Shown: one piece after another, positions 34,733 to 42,837 of the stretch
How positions within the stretch are numbered: the first letter of the stretch is position 1
How the letters are laid out: every line of letters starts with the position of its first letter
Made by a program: the position numbers and the translations under genes
Source of the DNA: Actinomycetota bacterium
GTDB taxonomy: Bacteria; Actinomycetota; Thermoleophilia; RBG-16-64-13
NCBI GenBank assembly: GCA_016278725.1
Contig: JADQBG010000009.1
Span: 186,001 to 250,000, forward strand
DNA: 64,000 nucleotides
Direction of reading: 5' to 3'
Notes under the pieces: generated by a model
Told to the model about the DNA's origin: nothing
The model's database searches: none
Seen by the model: the letters and a program-made list of their open reading frames with translations, nothing else

Positions 34733-36240
34733 TGGGCCCCAAGCATCTCAGCCAGCGGGAGCTTGAGTCCTACCTCTGGGGGGCAGCCAACCTGCTGCGG
34801 GGGCTGGTCGACGCCGGCGACTACAAGCAGTATGTGTTCCCGCTGCTCTTTTTCAAGCGTCTGAGCGACGTTTGGGACGAAGACTACCGAGAAGCTCTGG
34901 AAGATACCGGCGACGAGGCCTACGCGCGCTCCACGGCGGATGATCGCTTCGTCATCCCGGCGGGTGCCCACTGGTCGGACGTGCGCACGGCCGTTCGCGA
35001 TGTGGGCCGTGCCTTGGTGGAGGCATTCCGCGCCATCGAGGCCGCCAACCCCGACCGTCTGTCCGGCATCTTCGGAAGCGCCGCTTGGACCGACAAGGCG
35101 CAACTCCCCGACGAGACGCTGAGGAACCTCATCGAGCACTTCTCGCGGCACGAGCTCAGCCTTGCCGCGGTGCCCGAGGATGAGCTAGGCAACGGCTATG
35201 AGTACCTCATCAAGCAGTTCGCCGACGACAGCGGGCACACCGCCCAGGAGTTCTACACTAATCGCACCCTTGTCCACCTGATGGCGCAGATGTTGGAGCC
35301 CCAGGCGGGCGAGAATATCTACGACCCTACCGTGGGGACAGGCGGAATGCTGATCTCCTGTCTGGCTGAGGTGAAACGCAGAGGCGGTGATGCTCGCACC
35401 CTGGGTCTTTACGGCCAGGAACTCATCCACACCACGGCGGCCATCGCCAGAATGAACCTGGTGCTGCACGGAGTCGAGGATTTTGAGATCGTCGCCGGCA
35501 ACACATTGACCGATCCCGCCTTCATCGAGCACGACCGCCTGCGTACTTTTGACGTGGTGCTCGCGAATCCACCCTACTCGATCAAGAAGTGGAACCGCGA
35601 GGCCTGGCAGAGCGACCCCTGGGGGCGCAACTTCCTCGGTACGCCGCCTCAGGGCCGCGCCGATTACGCCTTCTTCCAGCACATCCTTAGGAGCCTCGAC
35701 CCGAAGACCGGCCGCTGCGCCATCCTCTTCCCGCATGGGGTGCTCTTCCGGAACGAGGAGGCGGAGATGCGGCGCCGGCTGGTGGAATCGGACCTGCTCG
35801 AATGCGTCCTCGGGTTGGGACCCAACCTTTTCTACAACTCGCCGATGGAAGCCTGCGTCGTGGTTTGCCGTACCCAGAAGCCGGCCGACCGCCGGCAGAA
35901 GATTCTCTTCATCGACGCGGTTCACGAGGTAGCGCGCGAGCGGGCGCAGAGTTTCCTGAAACAGGAGCATCAGGCGCGGATCCTCGGTGCCTACCAGACC
36001 TTCGCCGACGAACCCGGTTTCGCCGCGGTTGTGACCACGGCCGAGGTGCTCGAGAAGGGCGGTAACTTGTCGATCCCCCGGTACGTCAGGCCCTTGAAGG
36101 GCGCGCAGGACGGGGGCGCACGGGATCTGAAGACGGCGTGGACAGCCTTTGATGCCGGCGGGCGGGAGTTCTGGCTGCAGATGGACGCGCTGGTGGATAT
36201 GCTGGATGGGGTCCTCGCCAAGGCCGGCGAAGATGAGTGA
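34732..36240 (+). CDS. hsdM: type I restriction-modification DNA methyltransferase subunit M (second copy)
   Basis: The 502-residue protein is clearly HsdM (LLFFKRLSDVWDEDY, FYTNRTLVHLM) but differs from its neighbour throughout. The SAM motif is DPTVGTGGM (198-206, Thr-Val in place of Ala-Cys) and the catalytic motif is NPPY (279-282). The start ATG shares one base with the stop of the first hsdM (TGATG). Both copies look intact, suggesting a heterodimeric M pair, each perhaps serving one half-site (inference). Confidence 0.92.
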   Translation: MGPKHLSQRELESYLWGAANLLRGLVDAGDYKQYVFPLLFFKRLSDVWDEDYREALEDTGDEAYARSTADDRFVIPAGAHWSDVRTAVRDVGRALVEAFRAIEAANPDRLSGIFGSAAWTDKAQLPDETLRNLIEHFSRHELSLAAVPEDELGNGYEYLIKQFADDSGHTAQEFYTNRTLVHLMAQMLEPQAGENIYDPTVGTGGMLISCLAEVKRRGGDARTLGLYGQELIHTTAAIARMNLVLHGVEDFEIVAGNTLTDPAFIEHDRLRTFDVVLANPPYSIKKWNREAWQSDPWGRNFLGTPPQGRADYAFFQHILRSLDPKTGRCAILFPHGVLFRNEEAEMRRRLVESDLLECVLGLGPNLFYNSPMEACVVVCRTQKPADRRQKILFIDAVHEVARERAQSFLKQEHQARILGAYQTFADEPGFAAVVTTAEVLEKGGNLSIPRYVRPLKGAQDGGARDLKTAWTAFDAGGREFWLQMDALVDMLDGVLAKAGEDE

Positions 36241-37459
36241 CGCGAGGCTGAAACCGGGGTGGGACCGGGTTGCTTTTGGAGACGTCGTCCGACGGAGCCG
36301 AGAAAGGTCAAGCGATCCCGCGGCGGACGGGTTCGACCGCTACGTAGGACTTGCGCACCTCGAACCGGGGGACCTCAAGATTTGCCGCTGGGGGGACGTC
36401 GCGGATGGAACTACGTTCACCAATGTCTTCCGGGCCGGACAGGTACTCTTCGGGAAGCGGCGGGCATACCAGCGCAAGTTGGCCGTCGCCGACTTCGACG
36501 GTGTCTGCTCGGGCGACATTTACGTCTTCGAACCGAGCGACTCAAAGCTCCTGCCCGAGTTGCTACCGTTCATTTGTCAGACTGACGGGTTCTTCGAACA
36601 TGCAGTTGGCACGTCCGCGGGCTCACTCTCGCCTCGTACGAACTGGAAGAGTCTCGCGAGCTACGAGTTTGACCTGCCGCCTCTAGATGAGCAAACGCGA
36701 ATTGCAGAGGTGCTTCACGCCGCGGAAGGGCAGGGCCAGGCGGCGCGCCGATTATCTGCGTCGGCCGCCACACTGCAGCAGGCCGCCATCGACCGGGCGT
36801 TTGCCGGCGGGTTGATTGGTGAGTCGAATGCCGGATCATGGGTGAGGACGGAAATAGGGGATCTGCCACGGGATTGGCACCTCCAGCCGCTTGCTTCTGT
36901 CTGTTCGACAATCGTAGATGGTGTGCACAAGAGACCCGACTACGTAACGAGCGGCATACCGTTCGTTACTATTGAAAACCTCAATAGGGGCCCGGGTATT
37001 GACTTTTCGGATGTTAGATTTGTTTCTCGGCAGGATCACGCCAGGTTTTCCAAGAGAGCTAATCCGCAGAAGGGCGACGTCCTGGTGTCCAAGGATGGTA
37101 CTCTCGGCGTGGCCAGAGTCGTTGAGACCGATGCCGAATTCAGTATCTTCGTCTCTGTAGCTTTGCTGAAACCTGATCTAGATTTGCTGGACCCTTGGTT
37201 TCTGCGCTACTACTTCGACTCTACGCTCTTCAAGAGACGTCTTGCGATGAAAAGCGCTGGATCAGCACTGAAACATATACATCTCGTGGATTTTCGGGAG
37301 AGTGTTATTCCGGTTCCGCCACTCCCAGAGCAGCGGGCCATTACGACCACCATCGACGAAGTCTACCGGGCCTATACGCATTGTTTGTCGGAGGAGACCT
37401 CAGCCAAGGTGCTGCGGCAGGCGTGTTTGGCATGCCTCCTTTCAGGTGTCATCGAATGA
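36233..37459 (+). CDS. hsdS: type I restriction-modification specificity subunit S
   Basis: The 408-residue protein has two target-recognition domains. TRD1 covers about residues 8-150, ending LASYEFDLPPLDEQTRIAEV. TRD2 covers about 205-365, ending FRESVIPVPPLPEQRAITTT. Each is followed by a conserved helix. The ATG at 36233 overlaps the end of the second hsdM by 8 bp. The stretch coding TRD2 (about 36880-37300) is visibly richer in A/T than its surroundings, as expected of a swapped recognition domain. It sets the bipartite DNA target, which cannot be read from sequence. Confidence 0.92.
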   Translation: MSDARLKPGWDRVAFGDVVRRSRERSSDPAADGFDRYVGLAHLEPGDLKICRWGDVADGTTFTNVFRAGQVLFGKRRAYQRKLAVADFDGVCSGDIYVFEPSDSKLLPELLPFICQTDGFFEHAVGTSAGSLSPRTNWKSLASYEFDLPPLDEQTRIAEVLHAAEGQGQAARRLSASAATLQQAAIDRAFAGGLIGESNAGSWVRTEIGDLPRDWHLQPLASVCSTIVDGVHKRPDYVTSGIPFVTIENLNRGPGIDFSDVRFVSRQDHARFSKRANPQKGDVLVSKDGTLGVARVVETDAEFSIFVSVALLKPDLDLLDPWFLRYYFDSTLFKRRLAMKSAGSALKHIHLVDFRESVIPVPPLPEQRAITTTIDEVYRAYTHCLSEETSAKVLRQACLACLLSGVIE

Positions 37460-40422
37460 ATTTCAACGAGGCCAACACCGTCGAAGCTTTCATCCGAGAC
37501 CGACTCTGCGGTGGTATCACCCACCACACCGCAATCGGCCCCGGCCTCGCCCGGCGCTCCGGCCAGATCTCCGGTCTCGGCTGGCATTTCCTCGCGCCGC
37601 AGGACCTGCCACGTCAGTTGCATGAGGTTTTGGTTGAGGACCACCTGCGCGAGGCGCTCATTCGCCTGAACCCGGAGATCGCCGCTGAACCCGACCGCGC
37701 CGAAGATGTCCTACACAGATTGCGTGCCATCATCTTGGCTGTTCGCACGGACGGTCTCGTCAAGGCCAACGAGGAGTTCGCCGCCTGGCTGACGGGCGAG
37801 CGGTCTATGCCCTTCGGCGAGCGCGGGGAACATGTCACCATTCGCCTCATTGACTTCGCCGACCTCGAGCAGAACGAGTATGTCGTCACCACCCAGTACA
37901 CGGTGCGCGCCGGAGCTTCTGAAAAGCGCGCCGACCTGGTGCTGCTCGTAAATGGCATCCCGCTCGTGGTGATCGAGGCGAAGACGCCGGTGCGTGCGAG
38001 CCAGAGCTGGCTCGATGCGGCGCTTCAAGTGCATGACGACTACGAGCACAACGTCCCCGAGCTCTTCGTCCCGAACCTGTTTTCCGTGGCCACCGAGGGC
38101 AAGGAGTTTCGTTACGGCTCCATTGGGCTTCCCGTGGACATGTGGGGGCCGTGGTGGGTCGATGCCAATGAAGGGGCGCCGGCCCTGCACCGGATCGAGG
38201 AGGCCGTCGCTTCCATGCTCCGACCGGGTGTCGTTCTCGATCTGCTTGCGAACTTCACCGCCTACGCTACCGACCAGAAGAATTGCCGCACCAAGATCAT
38301 CGCCCGCTACCAGCAGTATGAGGGCACCAACAAGATCGTGGAGCGCGTGGTGGCCGGGCACCCGAAGAAGGGGCTCATCTGGCACTTCCAGGGCTCAGGC
38401 AAGTCCCTGCTCATGCTCTTTGCCGCCCGGAAGCTCCGTCTGCACCCTGCCTTAAGGAATCCAACCGTCGTGATCGTGGTCGACCGCATCGACCTGGACA
38501 CTCAGATCTCCAGCACCTTCTACGCCTCCGACACCCCCAACCTGGTGAAGGCCGACAGCCGCGCAGCGCTCGCGGAGCTGCTCTCCCAGGACGTACGCAA
38601 GATCATTATCACCACCATCTTCAAGTTCGGTGAGGCCGACGGAGTTCTGAACGACCGTTCCAACATCATTGCTCTCGTGGACGAGGCACACCGGACGCAA
38701 GAGGGGGACCTGGGTCGCAAGATGCGCGAAGGGCTCCCGAACGCTTTCCTTTTTGGGCTCACCGGCACGCCCATTAACCGGACCGACCGCAACACCTTCT
38801 ACGCCTTTGGAGCGGAGGAGGATAAGGGGGGCTATCTGAGCCGCTACGGCTTCGAGGAGTCCGTGCGGGATGGAGCGACCATGCCGCTTCACTTCGAGCC
38901 CCGGCTGCTTGAGCTCCACATCGACCAAGCGGCCATCGACGAAGCCTTCAAGGAGCTGACGGGCAATCTGAGCGATCTCGACCGTGACCTGCTGGCAAAG
39001 ACGGCGGCCAAGATGGCTGTGCTCGTGAAGTCACCCGAGCGCATTCGTGCCATCTGCGCCGACATTGCCGCCCACTACCAGGAGAAGGTTGCCCCCAACG
39101 GGTTCGGTGCACAGGTGGTCACCTTTGACCGAGAGAGCTGCCTCCTATACAAACAGGTGCTGGATGAGTTCCTGCCTCCGGAGACGTCCGACATCGTCAT
39201 GACCGTGAGCAGCGGCGAGGAGCACTTCGCACCATATCGGCGCGACCGAGAAGCCGAAGAGAAGCTGCTGGACCGCTTTCGCGACCCGGCCGATCCGCTC
39301 AAGGTGCTGATCGTTACCGCCAAGCTCCTCACCGGCTTTGATGCGCCGATCCTTCAGACCATGTATCTGGATAAGCCGCTGCGTGACCACACGCTGCTGC
39401 AGGCAATCTGTCGCACGAACCGGCCGTATGGGGACGACAAGACCCACGGCCTCATCGTCGATTACCTAGGCATCTTCGACGACGTAGCTCAGGCTATCCA
39501 GTTCGACGAGGAGGGCATCACGCGGGTGGTGACCAACATCGCTGAGCTGATCGAGAAGTTCCCCGGCGCAATGGAGAATTGCTTAGTCTTCTTCCCTGGC
39601 GTCGATCGGTCGATAGGCGGCTACGAGGGGCTGATACTTGCTCAGCAGTGCTTGCCCAACAACGACGTCCGAGACGCCTTCGCCGAGCACTACAGCTATC
39701 TGAGCCGGCTCTGGGAGGCTATCTCCCCGGACACCGCTTTAGGCCAGTACGAGACCGATTACCGGTGGCTCACCCAGGTCTACGAGTCGGTAAAGCCCTC
39801 AAGCGGCACCGGGAAGCTCCTCTGGCATCGGCTCGGGCCGAAGACCATCGACCTGATCCACGAGCACGTGCACGTGGACGCCGTTCGCGACGACCTACAG
39901 ACCCTCGTGCTGGACGCGGAGCTCCTCGAGGCGGTGCTGACGACGCCGGACCCGGGGCGCAAGGCGAAAGAGGTCGAGATCAAGCTCGCCCGGAGGCTGC
40001 GAGGCCATGGGAACGACCCGGTATTCCGCGGCTTAGGAGAACGCCTGGAGGCGCTGAAGGCGCGCCATGAACAGGGTCTACTCACAAGCGTCGAATTCCT
40101 GAAGGAGCTTCTTGAGCTTGCCCGCGACGTACTCCACGCGGAACAGACGACACCGCCCATCGAGCAGGAGGAGCGGGGTAAGGCAGCGCTGACCGAGCTT
40201 TTCGAAGAGGCCAAGAACCCGGAGACTCCTGTCCTTGTGGAGCGAGTGGTCAGTGACATCGACGAGATCGTACGGGTGGTTCGCTTCGACGGCTGGCAGG
40301 ACACCCACGCCGGCGAGCGTGAGGTCAAGAAGGCCCTACGAAGTACGCTCTTTAAGTACAAACTCCATCAGGAGCAGGAGCTCTTCGATCGGGCGTATGA
40401 GTACATTCGGATGTATTACTGA
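37456..40422 (+). CDS. hsdR: type I restriction endonuclease subunit R
   Basis: The 988-residue motor-nuclease starts at the ATG overlapping the hsdS stop (ATGA). The N-terminal PD-(D/E)XK nuclease has D160 and E174-A-K176 (RADLVLLVNG, VVIEAKTP). The SF2 translocase has Walker A QGSGKS (312-317), DEAH (409-412) and LTGTPI. The C-terminal helical region binds the methyltransferase. Together with M, M and S it would cut unmodified phage or plasmid DNA. Confidence 0.95.
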   Translation: MNFNEANTVEAFIRDRLCGGITHHTAIGPGLARRSGQISGLGWHFLAPQDLPRQLHEVLVEDHLREALIRLNPEIAAEPDRAEDVLHRLRAIILAVRTDGLVKANEEFAAWLTGERSMPFGERGEHVTIRLIDFADLEQNEYVVTTQYTVRAGASEKRADLVLLVNGIPLVVIEAKTPVRASQSWLDAALQVHDDYEHNVPELFVPNLFSVATEGKEFRYGSIGLPVDMWGPWWVDANEGAPALHRIEEAVASMLRPGVVLDLLANFTAYATDQKNCRTKIIARYQQYEGTNKIVERVVAGHPKKGLIWHFQGSGKSLLMLFAARKLRLHPALRNPTVVIVVDRIDLDTQISSTFYASDTPNLVKADSRAALAELLSQDVRKIIITTIFKFGEADGVLNDRSNIIALVDEAHRTQEGDLGRKMREGLPNAFLFGLTGTPINRTDRNTFYAFGAEEDKGGYLSRYGFEESVRDGATMPLHFEPRLLELHIDQAAIDEAFKELTGNLSDLDRDLLAKTAAKMAVLVKSPERIRAICADIAAHYQEKVAPNGFGAQVVTFDRESCLLYKQVLDEFLPPETSDIVMTVSSGEEHFAPYRRDREAEEKLLDRFRDPADPLKVLIVTAKLLTGFDAPILQTMYLDKPLRDHTLLQAICRTNRPYGDDKTHGLIVDYLGIFDDVAQAIQFDEEGITRVVTNIAELIEKFPGAMENCLVFFPGVDRSIGGYEGLILAQQCLPNNDVRDAFAEHYSYLSRLWEAISPDTALGQYETDYRWLTQVYESVKPSSGTGKLLWHRLGPKTIDLIHEHVHVDAVRDDLQTLVLDAELLEAVLTTPDPGRKAKEVEIKLARRLRGHGNDPVFRGLGERLEALKARHEQGLLTSVEFLKELLELARDVLHAEQTTPPIEQEERGKAALTELFEEAKNPETPVLVERVVSDIDEIVRVVRFDGWQDTHAGEREVKKALRSTLFKYKLHQEQELFDRAYEYIRMYY

Positions 40423-40507
40423 GTCGCTATTCCCGTGTCTCATCACAAACCGCCATCGTGCCAGCCTCACCCCTGCTGGTCCGAACTCGGGCTGACCTTG
40501 ACACCTA

Positions 40508-40521
40508 TAACCTGTAGGTTA
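40508..40521. promoter_or_regulatory. operator of the toxin-antitoxin-chaperone operon
   Basis: TAACCT-GT-AGGTTA is a perfect 6+6 palindrome ending 2 bp before the toxin ATG, with a TTGACA at 40498-40503. Its position fits autorepression by the HigA-like protein. Confidence 0.5.
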
Positions 40522-40523
40522 AT

Positions 40524-40925
40524 ATGAAGCTGCGGCGAATCGCGGAAAGCGCTTGGCGAGTAGTGGCGATCGAGGAGGATGACGGGACTTGTCAGGTTCT
40601 GGAGGTCTTGGGCGAAGGTGTCGAGCGGGGCGACGCGGACGCCCGCGCGATGCTCGCAAGGATCAGCCGAGTCGCCGAGCAGCCGGTCCTAACGCGCAAC
40701 AAGCAACAGTGTCGGCCGCTCAAGGGATCTAAGAACCTCTACGAGCTCAAAGCGGGGGCTTTGCGGGTGTTCTGGTTCTACTACGGGCGGATGATGATCG
40801 TGTGCGCGGAGGTGCACGAGAAGACCAAGGCATCGGAACTACGTCGGCAAATCCAGCGCTCTGAGGAGCTACGCGAGCGGTTGCTAGCGGCCGGTTCCCC
40901 AGACGAAATCGAGATAGTGGACTAG
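40524..40925 (+). CDS. higB: RelE/HigB-like toxin of a TAC module
   Basis: The 133-residue protein belongs to the Gp49/HigB group (RVVAIEEDDGTCQVLEVLGE, NLYELKAGALRVFWFYYGRM, HEKTKASELRRQIQRSEELR). These toxins cut mRNA on the ribosome. Toxin-first gene order, with the antitoxin 13 bp downstream, is typical of HigBA. The ATG follows a palindrome so closely that the transcript may be leaderless. Confidence 0.82.
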   Translation: MKLRRIAESAWRVVAIEEDDGTCQVLEVLGEGVERGDADARAMLARISRVAEQPVLTRNKQQCRPLKGSKNLYELKAGALRVFWFYYGRMMIVCAEVHEKTKASELRRQIQRSEELRERLLAAGSPDEIEIVD

Positions 40926-40938
40926 GGCAGGAGCGGGT

Positions 40939-41403
40939 ATGAGCGAACGGCAAACTAGGAGTTTCTCTGAGCTCTACGAGGAACTCGAGAGAGACCCGGC
41001 CTACTGGGCCGATCGGGCGGTACTCGATTTCACGGATGAGCTTGCAAGACTCATGGACGAGCAGCAGGTGTCCCGAGCGGAACTTGCAAGGAGAATCGGG
41101 TCGAGTCAGGCCTACGTAACGAAAGCACTGAACAGTCGGGCTAACTTCACAATTGCTTCGATGACAAAGCTCGCCCTGGCGCTCGGTAGCGAGTTACGTC
41201 TACACCTTGCTCCGCGGCATAGCGTCACCCACTGGTTCGATGAGATCACCTCTTACGTGCCCTACCGTGAGGCCGCGAGCAAGCCGATTGAGTCAACGAT
41301 GACGGTGCCGTCGACCGCCCAGAGCGCAGCTCCCGAGCCTGAATACAACGTCTCCCCGGACCTGGCAAAGGAGCCAGATGCAGCTTTCCCCCCTGCAGCT
41401 TAG
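40939..41403 (+). CDS. higA: HigA-like XRE antitoxin with extended C-terminus
   Basis: The 154-residue protein has an XRE helix-turn-helix (VSRAELARRIGSSQAYVTKA, then LNSRANFTIASMTKLALALG). It is followed by a long, Pro/Ser/acidic, probably disordered tail (about 110-154). In chaperone-dependent HigA antitoxins such a tail (chaperone addiction region) makes stability depend on the SecB-like partner. Here the partner gene overlaps the tail by 26 bp. Confidence 0.85.
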   Translation: MSERQTRSFSELYEELERDPAYWADRAVLDFTDELARLMDEQQVSRAELARRIGSSQAYVTKALNSRANFTIASMTKLALALGSELRLHLAPRHSVTHWFDEITSYVPYREAASKPIESTMTVPSTAQSAAPEPEYNVSPDLAKEPDAAFPPAA

Positions 41404-41848
41404 AAAGTACGTCATTAACGCTCTGACCCTCCGGGCAGTCGATGGCTACGATACTGCTAACCCGCAGGCCGGTGCCATTACGCTGCGCGTGACCGACCTG
41501 GCCCATGGCAATACGGAAAGGGAGAAGTGGAAGGTCGGACTGTCCGTAGCCTTGCATGAATCAGACGAGGGCGTAGAGCCTCCATATCTCATGGAGGTTG
41601 AGATTGAGGGCTATTTCGACTTCCTGGATCTGAGCGCTGACGAAGACCACGCGGCCGCACTCGTGCTTGTGAATGGCGGTGGCCTTCTCTACTCGGCGGT
41701 GCGGGAGCACGTGTGGACGCTGACCAGCCGAGGGCGTTGGAGCGCCTTCGTGCTGCCAACACTCGACCTTCGTGACTTGCGCGAGGGGCTTGTTCGCGCA
41801 GAGGTCCTGGCTGCAGGCGACGAGCCCGCCGCCCAGACCAGCCCCTAG
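41378..41848 (+). CDS. SecB-like chaperone of a toxin-antitoxin-chaperone system
   Basis: The 156-residue protein shows SecB-fold features: N-terminal VINALTLRAVDGYD, the strand block PYLMEVEIEGYFDFLDLSAD, and the helical C-terminal half LVNGGGLLYSAVREHVWTLT then SRGRWSAFVLPTLDL. Actinobacteria generally lack a housekeeping SecB. A SecB-like gene coupled to higBA is the hallmark of TAC systems such as Rv1955-Rv1957. It should hold the antitoxin in a protease-resistant, active form. Confidence 0.82.
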   Translation: MQLSPLQLRKYVINALTLRAVDGYDTANPQAGAITLRVTDLAHGNTEREKWKVGLSVALHESDEGVEPPYLMEVEIEGYFDFLDLSADEDHAAALVLVNGGGLLYSAVREHVWTLTSRGRWSAFVLPTLDLRDLREGLVRAEVLAAGDEPAAQTSP

Positions 41849-41865
41849 GTTCGTGGAAGCCCTGC

Positions 41866-41895
41866 GCGCTGTCGTGCGCTGTCGTGCGCTGTCGT
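41866..41895. repeat. three perfect tandem copies of a 10-bp unit
   Basis: GCGCTGTCGT is repeated three times without error, 17 bp after the SecB-like gene. The function is unknown; it may be a slippage product. Confidence 0.8.
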
Positions 41896-42122
41896 CGGGT
41901 CCCTTCGTTGCCCGCTTTTGTCCATGGCCTTGGGGTGGCCTGCCCGCGTGCTCTAAACCCGGCTTCAACATGGGTCAAGCGGTCGGGCGGAGGCTCGAGG
42001 CGGGTGACTTTCCGTTGCTGGACGCTGCGGGGCAGTACCCGCCGGGCTACGGCTATGGCTACGAAAATCGGCGTCAAGCGATTCCGCTGACCCGCTCGTC
42101 CCCACAAAACCCCTGCAAAAGG

Positions 42123-42212
42123 CGGAGAGGGGGGGATTCGAACCCCCGGGCCCGGTCAAGCCGGACCAACGGTTTTCGAGACCGCCGCATTCAACCGCTC
42201 TGCCACCTCTCC
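42123..42212 (-). tRNA. tRNA-Ser (anticodon CGA)
   Basis: The minus strand folds as a type II tRNA. The acceptor GGAGAGG pairs with CCTCTCC. The anticodon loop is CTCGAAA (CGA), there is a long variable arm, and the T-loop is GGTTCGAATCC. CCA is not encoded. It marks the right edge of the defence region and is a plausible integration site, though I found no matching repeat at the left side. Confidence 0.95.
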
Positions 42213-42653
42213 GCGGCACCGCGCCGGTCGGGGCCCTGGGTAGGACTGCGGCGGGGCGACTCCCGATGATACCGGATGGCCGTGCAAGCATCCACGTTCG
42301 TGAGCGCGCTATGGGCCAAGCCCGGCTTTAGGCTCAATCCCGCTACCGGATGTCCCGTCGCTCGAAGAGCACGAAGGAAGCGCCGGTCAGCGCCACAGAT
42401 GGACGAGCATGGCGGCATGGCTCCAGCCCATCCCGTTGTCGAGCGGGTCGTTCCCCGCCGAAGCCGAGACCCACCAGTATCTGAAGGAAGGAGGTGCGAG
42501 GGACCACGGGGTTGGCCAGGAGTAGACCCATCGTGCGCCGCTCTTTACTGATCTTGATGCCGCTTTAACGGCCGCGCGCCGCTTCCTCGCACACTCTTCA
42601 CTCCATTGGTGTCACGATGGAGTTGAGCGACTTGACGATGAAGGGACGCACCA
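42213..42653. other. upstream region of the kdp operon, no gene seen
   Basis: About 440 bp. It must hold the kdp promoter and KdpE site. I see no riboswitch or recognised operator; short frames present lack ribosome sites. Confidence 0.4.
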
Positions 42654-42746
42654 GTGGCTGATTTCGCATTCATCGCCCTCATCCTGCTGTTCGGTCTCAC
42701 CAGTTGGGGGCTGGTAGTGCTCTTCGACCGGCTGAAGGATCGGTGA
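42654..42746 (+). CDS. 30-residue membrane peptide upstream of kdpF
   Basis: A GTG opens MADFAFIALILLFGLTSWGL, continuing VVLFDRLKDR. This is a single transmembrane helix with a positively charged end. It ends 7 bp before kdpF and lies in the same operon. Its size and topology resemble KdpF, and it could be a second accessory peptide of the Kdp complex (inference). Confidence 0.6.
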   Translation: MADFAFIALILLFGLTSWGLVVLFDRLKDR

Positions 42747-42753
42747 GAACACC

Positions 42754-42837
42754 ATGGTCTGGGTGGCCGCCATCATCGCCATCTTCCTGTTCGTCTATTT
42801 GGTCATCGCCCTGCTGAAGCCAGAGTGGTTCGGGTGA
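42754..42837 (+). CDS. kdpF: KdpF, small stabilising subunit of the K+ ATPase
   Basis: The 27-residue peptide has a single transmembrane helix and the usual ending [13 protein letters not shown]. It stabilises the KdpABC complex. It overlaps kdpA by 4 nt (GTGA). Confidence 0.85.
   Translation: MVWVAAIIAIFLFVYLVIALLKPEWFG

Noticed and set aside
37195-37455. N-terminal extension of HsdR upstream of 37456
   Set aside because: It lies wholly within hsdS in another frame; the ATGA overlap gives a natural start.
41866-41895. CRISPR-like array
   Set aside because: The 10-bp units are directly abutting with no spacers; no cas genes or other repeat arrays were found in the window.
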